Shown here piece by piece: positions 16,106 to 25,411 of a stretch of 33,396 nucleotides of DNA. This DNA is from Pseudomonadota bacterium. Lineage in GTDB: Bacteria > Myxococcota_A > Polyangia > GCA-2747355. The stretch lies in NCBI GenBank assembly GCA_002747355.1, contig PDPC01000044.1:1-33396 (forward strand), written 5' to 3'. Within the stretch, counting starts at the first letter, position 1, and each line of letters begins with the position of its first letter. Made by a program: the position numbers and the translations under genes. Under the pieces are notes generated by a model. It did no database searches and was not told the DNA's origin. It was given only the letters and a program-made list of their open reading frames with translations.

Positions 16106-16407
16106 ACTTGTCCTCCTGCATTCGGATCACGAAAACGGATGTCACCACGCGCAAAACACGGATGAGGTCACCCGCGGCCGGATTATAGGGAGCGTGCTCT
16201 GTAGACGCAACCGCTCCCGGGACTGTGGATACCTCATCGGAGCAACGAAGCAAAAACCACGCCCTGTTTCGGTTACGCGATTTCCACAGGTTACGTTTGT
16301 GTGTTGAGTGGGGTGGGGCATCGCTGTTGTCCGCGGCGTCAACGACGTTGACAGTACTGGGGGTCCACGGCTCTCGTTGCCATGGCGTCTCGACGATCGC
16401 CGCGATG
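16106..16407. other. Intergenic region with a short dyad
   Basis: About 300 bp between two minus-strand genes with no credible coding frame. It must hold the promoter of the VWA lipoprotein gene, but I see no strong box. One perfect dyad, GTCAAC-GAC-GTTGAC, lies at 16338-16352 and could be an operator. Confidence 0.4.
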
Positions 16408-19278
16408 CTAGAGGAGCGCCTCGCTGATCACGCGGCGCAGGTCGCTGAGCTCGATCGGCTTGGCGATCCTTGGCACGTCGAGATCGATGGACTCCGCGAT
16501 GTCGTGGCGCGCGCTGGCGATGATCGTCGGCAGCGTCGGCCAGCGCTCGCGGATCCGGGTGAGCAGCTCGACGCCGTCGAGCTCGGGCATCGTCAGGTCG
16601 CTGAGCACCAGGTCGACCGGGATCTGCTCCAGAAGCGCCAGCGCCTCATGCCCTCCTTCGGCGGTCTCCACGCGATAGCCGTCTCGCGTTAGGAGCCGCT
16701 CCAGAGCACGCAGCACGCTGGCGTCATCGTCGACCAGCAGCACCCGTAGCGCCGCCGCGCTCTCGCTGTCGGCCGCCGGGCTCTCGCTATCGACCGCCGC
16801 GCTCTCGCTGTCGGCCGCCGGGCTCTCGCTGCCGGCCGCCGGGCTCTCGCTGCCGGCCGCCGCGCTTTGTGTTGCAACAGGGTGCGCTTCGGGGATCTGT
16901 GTCAAAGGCCGAGACCCCGACATCGAGAGCGCCGCGCGACCGACCACCGGCAGCTCGACGCGAAACGTCGTGCCGACGCCGGGCTCGCTGTCGATCGCGA
17001 TCGAGCCGCTGAGCTGAACCACGATGTTGTGCACGTTGGCTAGCCCGAGCCCCGTACCCTCGCCGGGGGGCTTGGTGGTGAAGTAGGGGTCGAAGATGCG
17101 CGCCTGCACCGCGTGGGTCATGCCGCAGCCGGTGTCGGCGACCTCGAGGCGGAGCCGCTCCGCAGTTGGCTTCGTGTCTTTCGCCTCCTTCGCGCCCTCT
17201 GGCGCTTCGGCTCGCTCCTCCGACGTCACCGTCGTCAACGCGATGCGCAGCGTCCCGCCTCCGTCGCGCATCGCGTGGACCGCGTTGGCGCCTAGGTTCA
17301 TCACGATCTGGTGCAGCTGCAGCGGATCAGCGCGCACCAGCGCGTCGCAGGCCTCGAGCTCGCACTCGAGGGACACCCCCTCCGGCAGGCTGCGGCGAAG
17401 CAGACGTCGTGCCTCGTTGATCGGCTCGGCGGCCCGTGTGGGTTCGGCCTCGCGCCAGCCGCCGCCGCGACCCAGCGACATCAGGTTGCGCGCCAGCTGC
17501 CGCCCGCGCTCCGCCGCCGCGATGATCTCGTCGAGGGGCTCTCGAGCGGAGTCCTCCGCGACCTGGCGCAGCTCTCGACCGAGCATGAGGATCGGTGTGA
17601 GCACGTTGCCAACGTCGTGGGCGATGCCGCTGGTCAGAGAGCCGATGGCTTGCAGCTGCTCGGCGTGAGCCAGCTCGGCCTGCAGGGCGACCTCGCGGCT
17701 GATGTCGCGGATCGTCACGGTCACCAGGCGGCGCTCGTCGATGCCGGCGAAGGCGGACGCCACGATCTGTGCCTCCCAGGAGCTGCTCGGCTCTAGCGGG
17801 CAGGCGACCCGCCGTCTGCCTTGCCAGCAGCCGCGCTCCAGCACCTCGGCCCAGGTCGGCTCGTCGAGCAGCGCCTCGAGCAGCGGGCTCGTCCCGGCCC
17901 GCGGGTTGGCGGTCGGCGCGTCATCGGCGGGCTTGATGGCGGAACAGGCGCGCATCAGCGCCACGTTGGCGTACTCCACGCGTCGCTCGTGATCGAGGAT
18001 CGCGATCAGCTGGTCGCTCTGGTCGATCGCGGCCTGCAGCTGGTGGCGTATGCGCTCAGCGGCGAAGCGACGATCCTGCTCGGCGAGGTAGTTGGTGTTG
18101 AGCTGGACGAGCCGCTCCTGCTCGAGGGCGAGCTCGTCGTGGAGCGACTGCAGGCGGCGATGCTGACGCCATTGGACCACCAAGCGCCACAAGAGTAGCA
18201 GCGCCGCCAAGCTGGCCAGGGCGAGGGCGGCGAGGATCGACGTGCGATGTCGCAGATAGAAGCTCGGCGGGGCGTCGACCACCACGCTGCCCTCCGGGAG
18301 CTCGTCGCGCGAGAGGTGGAAGCGCGAGAGCTGCGCGTAGTCGAAGGTCGGCGCGTCGACGCGGGGGCTGACCACCGGGAGCTCGGCGACGGGGCGGCCG
18401 TCGAGGATCTGCTCGAGCAAGCCCGCGGCGGTGCGTCCTTGGCGATAGGGTGAGACCAGCACGCCGCCGACGATGCCGCCGCGCAGATAGAAGTCCCAGG
18501 AGCTGTAGACGGGCACCGTGTGGGCGCGTCGCACCACCGCCATCACCGCCTCGCCGTCGACGTAGCGCCCGGCGCGGTCGCGGTTCAGCGGCGTCAGATA
18601 GACCATGCTCGCCGGGCCCAAGGAGGCCAGCTTCTGCTCGATCTCGTCGAGAGAGGCGCCGATCAGCGTCTCGATACGTAGGTCGCGGTCGCAGTTGCAG
18701 CGCGCCAGCTCGGCCCGGATCGCGTCGCTGGTGGGGGTGGCGTCGGAGACGATCAGGAGGTGGGTGCGCGTAGGGTGCACGGCGCGCATCAGCGCGATGG
18801 TCGCGCGGTGGTCGGCGTGCTCGACCACGCCGGTGACGGTCGCGCTGCCTCGCAGCAGCGCCGGGGTGTAGTTGTTGACGCCACAAAAGACGATCGGCAC
18901 GTGGGGAAAGAGCTCGTCGCGATAGTCCAAAGCGAAGCGCAGCGCGTTGTTGTCAGCGACGAGCACAGCCGCGACGCGGGTGTGGGCCAGCCGCGCCTTC
19001 AGATAGCCCCGGTGCAGGGCGAAGGCCGCGGCGGGCTGCAGCCGCTTGCTGTCGAGGTAGGCGAAGAGCAGGTGCAGGTCGCGTCGCTTCTGCCGACCTA
19101 GGACGCTCTCGACGCCGTCGTTGATCCGATCGACCCAGGGCAGCCCCTGGTGATAGGAGTGGAGCACCAACACCGAGCGGGCCGGCCTACCGGCGGCAGC
19201 CGCCGCCGCGGGGCCCAAGAGCCCCGCGACCAGCGCGAGCGCCAGCCACCTTGGTGTGGACGTGTCTTGGCGGTCCAT
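16408..19278 (-). CDS. Hybrid sensor histidine kinase with periplasmic ABC-substrate-binding-like sensor
   Basis: 956 aa from the ATG at 19278 (RBS-like AAAGGTTGGAG). Order: signal peptide; periplasmic domain about 30-340 resembling the ABC_sub_bind/peripla_BP type (SVLVLHSYHQGLPWVDRIND, VPIVFCGVNNYTPALL, LVSPYRQG); membrane helix about 345-368; coiled segment; PAS-like domain; HisKA (SLTSGIAHDVGNVLTPIL, phospho-acceptor His554); HATPase with N box NLGANAVHAM, G1 DTGCGM, F YFTTK and G2 GTGLGLANVHNIV; a Ser/Ala/Glu repeat linker; and a C-terminal receiver (VDDD, acceptor Asp894, Lys in RIAKPIE). Signal unknown. It is transcribed away from an NtrC-family gene, a possible partner although the kinase has its own receiver. 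Confidence 0.92.
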   Translation of the reverse strand: MDRQDTSTPRWLALALVAGLLGPAAAAAAGRPARSVLVLHSYHQGLPWVDRINDGVESVLGRQKRRDLHLLFAYLDSKRLQPAAAFALHRGYLKARLAHTRVAAVLVADNNALRFALDYRDELFPHVPIVFCGVNNYTPALLRGSATVTGVVEHADHRATIALMRAVHPTRTHLLIVSDATPTSDAIRAELARCNCDRDLRIETLIGASLDEIEQKLASLGPASMVYLTPLNRDRAGRYVDGEAVMAVVRRAHTVPVYSSWDFYLRGGIVGGVLVSPYRQGRTAAGLLEQILDGRPVAELPVVSPRVDAPTFDYAQLSRFHLSRDELPEGSVVVDAPPSFYLRHRTSILAALALASLAALLLLWRLVVQWRQHRRLQSLHDELALEQERLVQLNTNYLAEQDRRFAAERIRHQLQAAIDQSDQLIAILDHERRVEYANVALMRACSAIKPADDAPTANPRAGTSPLLEALLDEPTWAEVLERGCWQGRRRVACPLEPSSSWEAQIVASAFAGIDERRLVTVTIRDISREVALQAELAHAEQLQAIGSLTSGIAHDVGNVLTPILMLGRELRQVAEDSAREPLDEIIAAAERGRQLARNLMSLGRGGGWREAEPTRAAEPINEARRLLRRSLPEGVSLECELEACDALVRADPLQLHQIVMNLGANAVHAMRDGGGTLRIALTTVTSEERAEAPEGAKEAKDTKPTAERLRLEVADTGCGMTHAVQARIFDPYFTTKPPGEGTGLGLANVHNIVVQLSGSIAIDSEPGVGTTFRVELPVVGRAALSMSGSRPLTQIPEAHPVATQSAAAGSESPAAGSESPAADSESAAVDSESPAADSESAAALRVLLVDDDASVLRALERLLTRDGYRVETAEGGHEALALLEQIPVDLVLSDLTMPELDGVELLTRIRERWPTLPTIIASARHDIAESIDLDVPRIAKPIELSDLRRVISEALL
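16754..16858. repeat. 21-bp tandem repeat, 5 copies, in the kinase linker
   Basis: Five 21-bp units (starting 16754, 16775, 16796, 16817, 16838) encode seven-residue repeats of the SES-P/A-AA-D/G type between the ATPase and receiver domains. The in-frame unit length would allow the linker to vary without frameshift. Confidence 0.9.
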
Positions 19279-19940
19279 CTCCAACCTTTCGACCAGCCGG
19301 GAACCATCGTCCGCCTATCAGCACCTTTCATCGACGACGGAGTGGAGAACTAAAGAGCACCCCGACAGATCCCTCCCGTCTCCCTCCCGTCGCCGGGGAC
19401 AGCACTGCCGGCCGCTTTCGAGGCCTCAGAAAGCTCGCCGCACCACCCGTTCGGCTCAGGGGCGGGATCGATGTCGACGCCGCCGAGGTCGAAGGGCGTC
19501 TGCAGGTTGCTCGGAGGGGGGGGCGCCAGCGACCCGAAATGGCGCAGCCGACATGCAACGCAATCAAGCGCTAGACCAGCACGAAACACCTCTTCCGCTG
19601 TTGTTTGGGGCTTTGTAGGGGGCGCCCAAATCAAGAGGCTGTTAGGAGCCTGAAACGACACGGATGTGGTTGTTGTCGGCGAAGCAAAGCGCTATGCTGC
19701 AAACAGAGTCGACTCAGGGCCTGCCGAGCGTTTCTCCCCCCCAAGGCGCTCGGCGGGCCCGCTTCTTGCTAGCCCATTGAAGTCGTCTGGCCTAGTTGTG
19801 ATGGAACGCAGACTCTGGCCGCCTGAGCCGCTCTAGAGCGCGCTCACGGGATCCGCAGAGGTTATGGCCATCGGTATCGTTTCACCGGTGGTCGAGCGCG
19901 GTTGCCCCCACCACAGACCCTCGACTACCATCGCCGCCGT
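19279..19940. other. Divergent intergenic region between kinase and NtrC-type regulator
   Basis: About 660 bp with no convincing gene. Besides MITE copy D it holds: a weak sigma-70-like TTGTTG-N17-TATGCT (about 19670-19698, plus); a stem with 8-bp arms GCCGAGCG/CGCTCGGC (19723-19730 and 19747-19754); and a perfect 12-bp palindrome CGCTCTAGAGCG (19829-19840) that equals two MITE termini joined at TA. Promoters for both divergent genes must lie here. Confidence 0.4.
19350..19460 (+). mobile_element. MITE-like element, copy D (left part only)
   Basis: Begins CTAAAGAGCACCCCGACA and follows the family through CTGCCGGCCGCTTTC, GGCCTCAGAAAGCTCGCCG and the CCGTTCGGCTC region. Similarity then stops and no right terminus is found, so it is truncated. 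A small internal duplication (CCCTCCCGTCT, then CCCTCCCGTCG) is visible. Confidence 0.65.
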
Positions 19941-21323
19941 ATGGTCGACCACACCCTGCGACGGGTCCTCGTCGTCGATGACGAGGAGAACATCCGCTTG
20001 ATGCTCACCACGGTGCTCGAGCAAGAGGGCTTCGATGTGGTGGAGGCGGAGGACGGCGCGCAGGCGCTCGAGGCTTGCGTGGACAAGCCGCCCGATCTGC
20101 TGCTGACGGATGTACGGATGGCGGGCATGGGGGGGCTCGAGCTGCTCTCGAAGGTGCGCGCCGACTACCCGGACGTGGTCGTGGTGGTGATGTCGGCCTA
20201 TGGCAATCTCGACAGCGCGCTCGAGGCGATCAAGCTCGGCGCCTACGATTACATCGCCAAGCCCTTCAAGCCCGCCGAGGTGGTGCTGCTGATCCGCAAG
20301 GCGGAGGAGCGAGAGCGGCTGAAGCGGGAGAACCTGCGGCTGCGCTCGGATCTCGCGCGCTACCGGGGCGACGCGGGGTACGGGGGGATGATTGGGCGCT
20401 CAGAGCCGATGGAGCGCATCTTCCGCGTGATCAAGAAGGTCGCGGCGTACAAGACGACGGTGCTGATCTCCGGCGAGTCGGGTACGGGTAAGGAGCTGGT
20501 GGCGCGAGCGCTCCACGACGCGGGCCCTCGCGCGGGGCAGGCCTTCGTGCCGGTGAACTGCGGGGCTATCCCGGAGCCGCTGCTCGAGTCGGAGCTTTTT
20601 GGTCACAAGAAGGGCGCCTTCACCGGCGCCACCACCGACAAGCGTGGGCTCTTCGCCGAGGCCGACGGCGGTACGCTCTTTCTCGATGAGATCGGCGAGC
20701 TGCCGCTCAGCCTGCAGGTGAAGCTGCTGCGCGTGCTGCAAGAGGAGGAGGTGCGCCGCGTCGGCGACTCGCGCGCGTTCAAGGTCGACGCCCGCGTCGT
20801 GGCCGCGACGGTGCGCGATCTTGCGGCGGACGTGAAGGCGGGGCGCTTTCGCGAGGATCTCTACTACCGGCTCAATGTGCTGCCGATCGAGATGCCCCCG
20901 CTACGCGAGCGGATGGACGACGTCCCCGCTCTCGTCGAGCACTTCGTGCGCGCGAATAACACGCGCCTGGGGATGTGCATCAACGGCGTCACACCCGATG
21001 CGATGCGTCAGATCCTCGCCTACGCCTGGCCCGGCAATGTGCGCGAGCTCGAAAACACGATGGAGCGCGCGATGGTGCTCGCGGAGGGCGAGCTCGTCGA
21101 CGTGGCGAGCTTGCCACCGAAGCTCGCCGAGCGCGGCGACCCGATCCAGCGCTCGCTGCTCAGCGGCGATCTGAGCATCAAGCGCACGACTCGGTTGATC
21201 GAAAAGGAGCTGATCACCCGCGCTCTCGAGCAGACCGAAGGCAACCGCACCAACGCGGCGAAGCTGCTCGAGATCAGTCACCGGGCGCTGCTCTACAAGA
21301 TCAAAGAGTACGAGATCACGTAG
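19941..21323 (+). CDS. NtrC-family sigma-54-dependent response regulator
   Basis: 460 aa from the ATG at 19941; the receiver begins immediately ([12 protein letters not shown]), so 39 upstream in-frame bases are excluded. Receiver with phospho-acceptor Asp57 (LLLTDVRM) and conserved Lys (IAKPFKP). AAA+ sigma-54 activator domain about 148-380: Walker A GESGTGKE (about 178), GAFTGA sigma-54 contact loop (about 225), Walker [13 protein letters not shown], arginine-finger region [14 protein letters not shown]. Fis-type HTH at the C-terminus ([20 protein letters not shown]). It should activate -24/-12 promoters by ATP-driven remodelling. Divergent from a hybrid kinase; the sigma-54 promoter at 9188-9202 is a candidate target only by co-occurrence. 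Confidence 0.95.
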   Translation: MVDHTLRRVLVVDDEENIRLMLTTVLEQEGFDVVEAEDGAQALEACVDKPPDLLLTDVRMAGMGGLELLSKVRADYPDVVVVVMSAYGNLDSALEAIKLGAYDYIAKPFKPAEVVLLIRKAEERERLKRENLRLRSDLARYRGDAGYGGMIGRSEPMERIFRVIKKVAAYKTTVLISGESGTGKELVARALHDAGPRAGQAFVPVNCGAIPEPLLESELFGHKKGAFTGATTDKRGLFAEADGGTLFLDEIGELPLSLQVKLLRVLQEEEVRRVGDSRAFKVDARVVAATVRDLAADVKAGRFREDLYYRLNVLPIEMPPLRERMDDVPALVEHFVRANNTRLGMCINGVTPDAMRQILAYAWPGNVRELENTMERAMVLAEGELVDVASLPPKLAERGDPIQRSLLSGDLSIKRTTRLIEKELITRALEQTEGNRTNAAKLLEISHRALLYKIKEYEIT

Positions 21324-21424
21324 CGCGCTCGCGCGCTCGCTGGGCTGTCGGCCTCCCTCGCAGCTTGCTGATCGCGTGATCGAGCCCTCCCGTCGCGACG
21401 TTTGCTCTTCGAACCGACATCGCC

Positions 21425-21467
21425 ACTCATTCCTCCCATCGCTGGCGGCGGCGCTGCCGGCCCGGCG
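21425..21467 (+). mobile_element. MITE-like element, copy G (left-half remnant)
   Basis: CACTCATTCCTCCCATCGCT and the following GCGGCGCTGCCGGCC align with the left arm of copies A and B. Both ends are lost. Call based on about 40 bp of similarity. Confidence 0.4.
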
Positions 21468-21958
21468 TGGTCTCGAGTCTGTGGCGGTGCGCTCAATTCT
21501 TGCCCGCGGATGCGGACCTCCGGCATGATCGTGCCATGGCACTCCCTCAGGCGTTCGCTCTAGGACGGAGGCAGGATCCTCCCGGGGGCCGTGTGTGGTC
21601 TCGAGACGATCTGTTTTTTGACCTGCGGGCGTCGAGATGCCTAGAATGTAGTTATAGAACTTTCATCGAGCTACATTTGGTTACCTGTGGGTTCGCCTCG
21701 CCCGTTTCGAGCGATGGGCGGGGCGAAGGTTGTTCGCAAGAGTTTGAAAACAATGCGCTTTGGCGCCAGTTTCGGCGAACGTCTCAACCCGTGACTCGGT
21801 GGGACGAGACTCAGCGCCGGTGAGGAGCGACGTAGAGCAAAGATCTTGGTTGCCGAGGAGTTATGCCGGTTTGCCGGGTGTGTCTGACTGCGACCTGAGT
21901 TATGACTGATTCATAGCTAATTTAAACTTAATTAAACGTCATTTATAGGGCGTCGCAG

Positions 21959-21988
21959 TTGACAGGTAGGTTGAGTCGGTCGCATAAT
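21959..21988 (+). promoter_or_regulatory. Sigma-70-type promoter for the XRE-type regulator
   Basis: TTGACA (21959-21964), 18-bp spacer, CATAAT (21983-21988): a perfect -35 and five of six -10 matches in an AT-rich setting. Predicted start near 21995 gives a leader of about 95 nt before the ATG at 22090. Confidence 0.6.
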
Positions 21989-22089
21989 TAACGCGTTTCG
22001 AAGACTGCGTTAGGCAGCGCGCGGCGCAACAAAGCGCTGGTCTTGGGTGCCTGAGAGCAGACACCCAACTTAGCCGTCGAGACCCGAAG

Positions 22090-22434
22090 ATGGACACCCA
22101 CGACTCCAAGCAAACCGAGCGCAAGGAACCTCGCGACGAGGGCGACGACACGAGCAACGCTGCTGTTGCTCCAGAGCGCCAGCGAAGCACTGCCTCCAAG
22201 CGCACGGCCGCCAAGAAGACAGCTCCACGCGTCAGCGAAAACAATGTTCGCAAGCTTCGCACCGAACGCATGATGAGCAAGGCCGAGCTGGCCCGGCGAG
22301 CGGGGTTGTCGACGTTGACCATTGATCGGGTCGAAAAAGGCTTCCCCTGCCGCATGGACACCAAGCGCAAGATTCTGGAGGCGCTGGGACTCACTCCATC
22401 TGATCGTGTGGCAGTCTTCGGTGAAGAGGATTAG
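22090..22434 (+). CDS. Small XRE-type helix-turn-helix regulator
   Basis: 114 aa. Residues 1-48 are a charged, Lys/Thr/Ser-rich tail (KRTAAKKTAPRV), probably disordered. Residues about 50-105 form an XRE/Cro-CI HTH: VRKLRTERMMSKAELARRAG, then LSTLTIDRVEKG and TKRKILEALGLTPSD. It probably binds DNA as a dimer and lies 246 bp upstream of pilM on the same strand, so it may regulate the pil cluster or itself. The ribosome-binding site is weak (CGAAG). Confidence 0.85.
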   Translation: MDTHDSKQTERKEPRDEGDDTSNAAVAPERQRSTASKRTAAKKTAPRVSENNVRKLRTERMMSKAELARRAGLSTLTIDRVEKGFPCRMDTKRKILEALGLTPSDRVAVFGEED

Positions 22435-22680
22435 GCTAGAGAGCGCACGCGGCCTCCCGCTCACGTAGCTTCTAGCTCCTGCTGTCATCGCTCGCGCTGC
22501 TCGAGGCATCTCCGCCGTCGATCGATCATGATCGATCGATCATCGTCGATCGATCGTTATCGATCATCCATCGATGTCGCGCGGAGGCGGCCCCTGGGCT
22601 CGTCGGTGGCTCGCTCTTCTCTTCTCCGTGCAATCGGCCGCCGCTGATCCGAGACGACTCCCAGGTTGGCAGAGGGCCCG
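22435..22680. promoter_or_regulatory. pilM upstream region with dense CGATCGAT palindromes
   Basis: No gene. A run of overlapping GATC/CGATCG motifs occupies 22518-22575, including a perfect 22-bp palindrome at 22518-22539 (arms TCGATCGATCA/TGATCGATCGA), followed by GTCGATCGATCG and ATCGATCATCCATCGAT. It could be an operator array for a dimeric regulator such as the adjacent XRE-type protein, a methylation-sensitive control region, or an RNA hairpin. No clear -35/-10 or -24/-12 promoter for pilM was found. Confidence 0.5.
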
Positions 22681-23729
<1,049 letters not shown>

Positions 23730-23730
<1 letters not shown>

Positions 23731-24365
23731 TGATTCGGATCAACCTACTTCCCGTCCGGCAGTCACGCCGCGTTCAGGCGGGGACTCGGCAGATCGCCAT
23801 GTTCCTTGTGCTGACGTTGGTCGCCGTGGGGGTGATGTTCTTCCTCTACGAGACGAAGTCGAGCGAGGTGGAGGATCGGCAGCGCGCCGTCAACACGCTC
23901 AGACGCGACATCAGCCGCCTGAAGAAGCAGGTCGGCGACTTCAACCGGCTGAAGATGCAGCGCAATCGCCTGCTACAGCAGCGAAAGGTGATCGAGCAGC
24001 TCCACGCGGCGCGGACGGGTCCGGTGCATATGCTTCGGGAGCTGTCAGATATCCTCAGCGAGGGCAAGGGGCCGACGATCAACCAGCAGCACTACGAGAA
24101 GATCCTGCGCCGCGACCCGACCGCCGGCTTCAACCCGCGCTGGAACCCGCGGCGGCTCTGGATCGAGACCCTCGACGAGAAGGATGGGGCGCTGTCGCTC
24201 GCTGGCAAGGCGAAGGATCATGACGACGTAGCCGAGCTGCTCAAGCGGCTGACGCTCTCCGAGTACTTCACCAACGTTCAGCTCTCGCGCAACGATCAAA
24301 TGCTCGACCGCAAGGCCGGCTTCAAGGTCGTTCGCTTCAAGCTGACCTGCAACACCACCTACTAG
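23730..24365 (+). CDS. pilN: Type IV pilus assembly protein PilN
   Basis: 211 aa bitopic inner-membrane protein. The N-terminal INLLP motif (MIRINLLPVRQ), which docks into PilM, is intact. A membrane helix follows at about residues 22-42 (AMFLVLTLVAVGVMFFLYE), then a coiled coil (about 45-90) and a C-terminal periplasmic ferredoxin-like domain (RLWIETLDEKDGALSLAGKA). It has a good ribosome-binding site (GAGGGAG) inside the end of pilM. It pairs with PilO. Confidence 0.93.
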
Positions 24366-24380
24366 GACGGAGGAAGCCCG

Positions 24381-25016
24381 ATGGCCTTGAACGAGCTAGG
24401 AGAACGCTTCGCGAAGCTCCCCGTCCGAAACAAATACCTGGGCCTGATCCTTGGCCTCGGCCTGATGGGGGTCGTGTTCTACATGCTCTTCTATTCGGAT
24501 CTCGTCGATAAGATCGGCAAGCTCGAGAGGGACCGCGCCAACCTCGAGATCGACAAGAGCAAGTACGAAGAGAAGAAGCAGAAGTACATGGCCTTCCGCG
24601 CGGAGGTGAAAAAGCTCATGCGCAAGAAGAAGGCGCTGCTCAAGGAGCTGCCGACCACGGCCGAGATTCCATCCTTTCTGCAGAGCCTCCACGCTCAGGC
24701 CGAGCTCGCCGGGCTGAACATTCAGACCTTCAGCAAGCAGAAGGAGGCCAACCGGGGCTTCCACGCGGAGATCCCCGTGCGGATGGCGATCTCGGGCACC
24801 TATCACCAGATTACCCGCTTTTTCTACTCGGTGGGCAACCTCAAGCGCATCGTCACCGTGCGGGACGTGTTGTTGAGAGCGCCGACGAACCCGGCCAAGG
24901 CCAGAGGCAACAAGAGCGGTGTGACGCTCGACGCGAAGTTCGTCGCCAGCACCTTTCGGTTCATCGAGAAGAAGGCGCCGCCGCCGCGCCAGCGTCGCCG
25001 CGGTAAGCGTGGTTAG
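24381..25016 (+). CDS. pilO: Type IV pilus assembly protein PilO
   Basis: 211 aa bitopic inner-membrane protein: short cytoplasmic N-terminus, membrane helix about 17-37 (YLGLILGLGLMGVVFYMLFY), Lys/Glu-rich coiled coil to about 95, and a periplasmic ferredoxin-like domain (AEIPSFLQSLHAQAELAGLN, AISGTYHQITRFFYSVGNL). It forms heterodimers with PilN and contacts PilP. RBS GGAGGA lies just upstream. Normally pilP follows at once; here about 380 bp holding two MITE-like elements intervene. Confidence 0.93.
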   Translation: MALNELGERFAKLPVRNKYLGLILGLGLMGVVFYMLFYSDLVDKIGKLERDRANLEIDKSKYEEKKQKYMAFRAEVKKLMRKKKALLKELPTTAEIPSFLQSLHAQAELAGLNIQTFSKQKEANRGFHAEIPVRMAISGTYHQITRFFYSVGNLKRIVTVRDVLLRAPTNPAKARGNKSGVTLDAKFVASTFRFIEKKAPPPRQRRRGKRG

Positions 25017-25092
25017 GGTGGATGGAGCGAAACCGATGATGAGATCAAACCGGCGATCCGCGCCGCGCACTGTGCAACGCAGGCTTCGCATG

Positions 25093-25263
25093 CTTAAGAG
25101 CACCCCTACAACCTCCTCCCGTCGCCGGGCACCGCACTGCCGGCCGCTTTCTAGGCCTCAGAAAGCTCGCCGTACCGCCAGTATGGCTCATGTCTTCGGC
25201 TACGAAATCGGCGCGGCAGCTCAGCACCCGGCTCGGTCCCAAATGTGTGGGGAAGCTCTTAAG
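25093..25263 (+). mobile_element. MITE-like palindromic element, copy E (171 bp)
   Basis: The cleanest copy: left end CTTAAGAGCACCCCTACA, right end TGTGTGGGGAAGCTCTTAAG; the ends are inverted repeats with few mismatches. The two halves pair along most of their length (for example GGCCGCTTTCTAGGCCTCAG against the complement of CTTCGGCTACGAAATCGGCG). It lies between pilO and pilP in the direction of transcription, so a long RNA hairpin would form in the pil mRNA. Confidence 0.85.
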
Positions 25264-25411
25264 AGCACCCCTACAAATCCCTCCCGTCGCCAGGTACAGC
25301 ACTGCCGGCGTTCTGGGCCTCGGAGAGCTCGCGATATGGCTCATGTCTTCGGCTACGAGATCGGCGCGGCAGCTCAGCACCCGGCGCGGTCCCGAATGTG
25401 TAGGGGTGCTC
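25258..25411 (+). mobile_element. MITE-like palindromic element, copy F (about 154 bp, tandem with E)
   Basis: Shares the CTTAAG junction (25258-25263) with copy E, as if inserted at the TTAA of its end. Left end CTTAAGAGCACCCCTACA; right end TGTAGGGGTGCTC, a perfect 13-bp inverted match to its own left end. Shorter than E through small internal deletions. Its last bases contain the apparent ATG of pilP. Confidence 0.82.

Larger units (their letters stand above)
21324..22089. other. Long intergenic region with AT-rich segment
   Basis: About 770 bp. Directly after the regulator stop is a GC-rich hairpin (AGCGCGC-TC-GCGCGCT, 21322-21337) without U-tract. At about 21425-21467 there is a MITE left-half remnant. 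From about 21620 the base composition becomes markedly more AT-rich than the rest of the window (e.g. CTAATTTAAACTTAATTAAA near 21920), ending in the promoter of the XRE-type gene. Open frames here have no family resemblance. Confidence 0.5.

Noticed and set aside
19350-19661. 103-aa minus-strand frame opposite MITE copy D
   Set aside because: Much of it is translated repeat element. The segment NLQTPFDLGGVDIDPAP could be a gene relic but is too short to support.
21467-21823. 118-aa plus-strand open frame after the NtrC-type gene
   Set aside because: No recognisable domain, irregular composition, and it begins beside a MITE remnant; treated as non-coding.
25183-25410. Short conserved frame inside the repeats (MAHVFGYEIGAAAQHPARS)
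   Set aside because: Differences among copies change amino acids, and copy B has a 2-base insertion that breaks the frame. The sequence is better explained by hairpin pairing than by coding.
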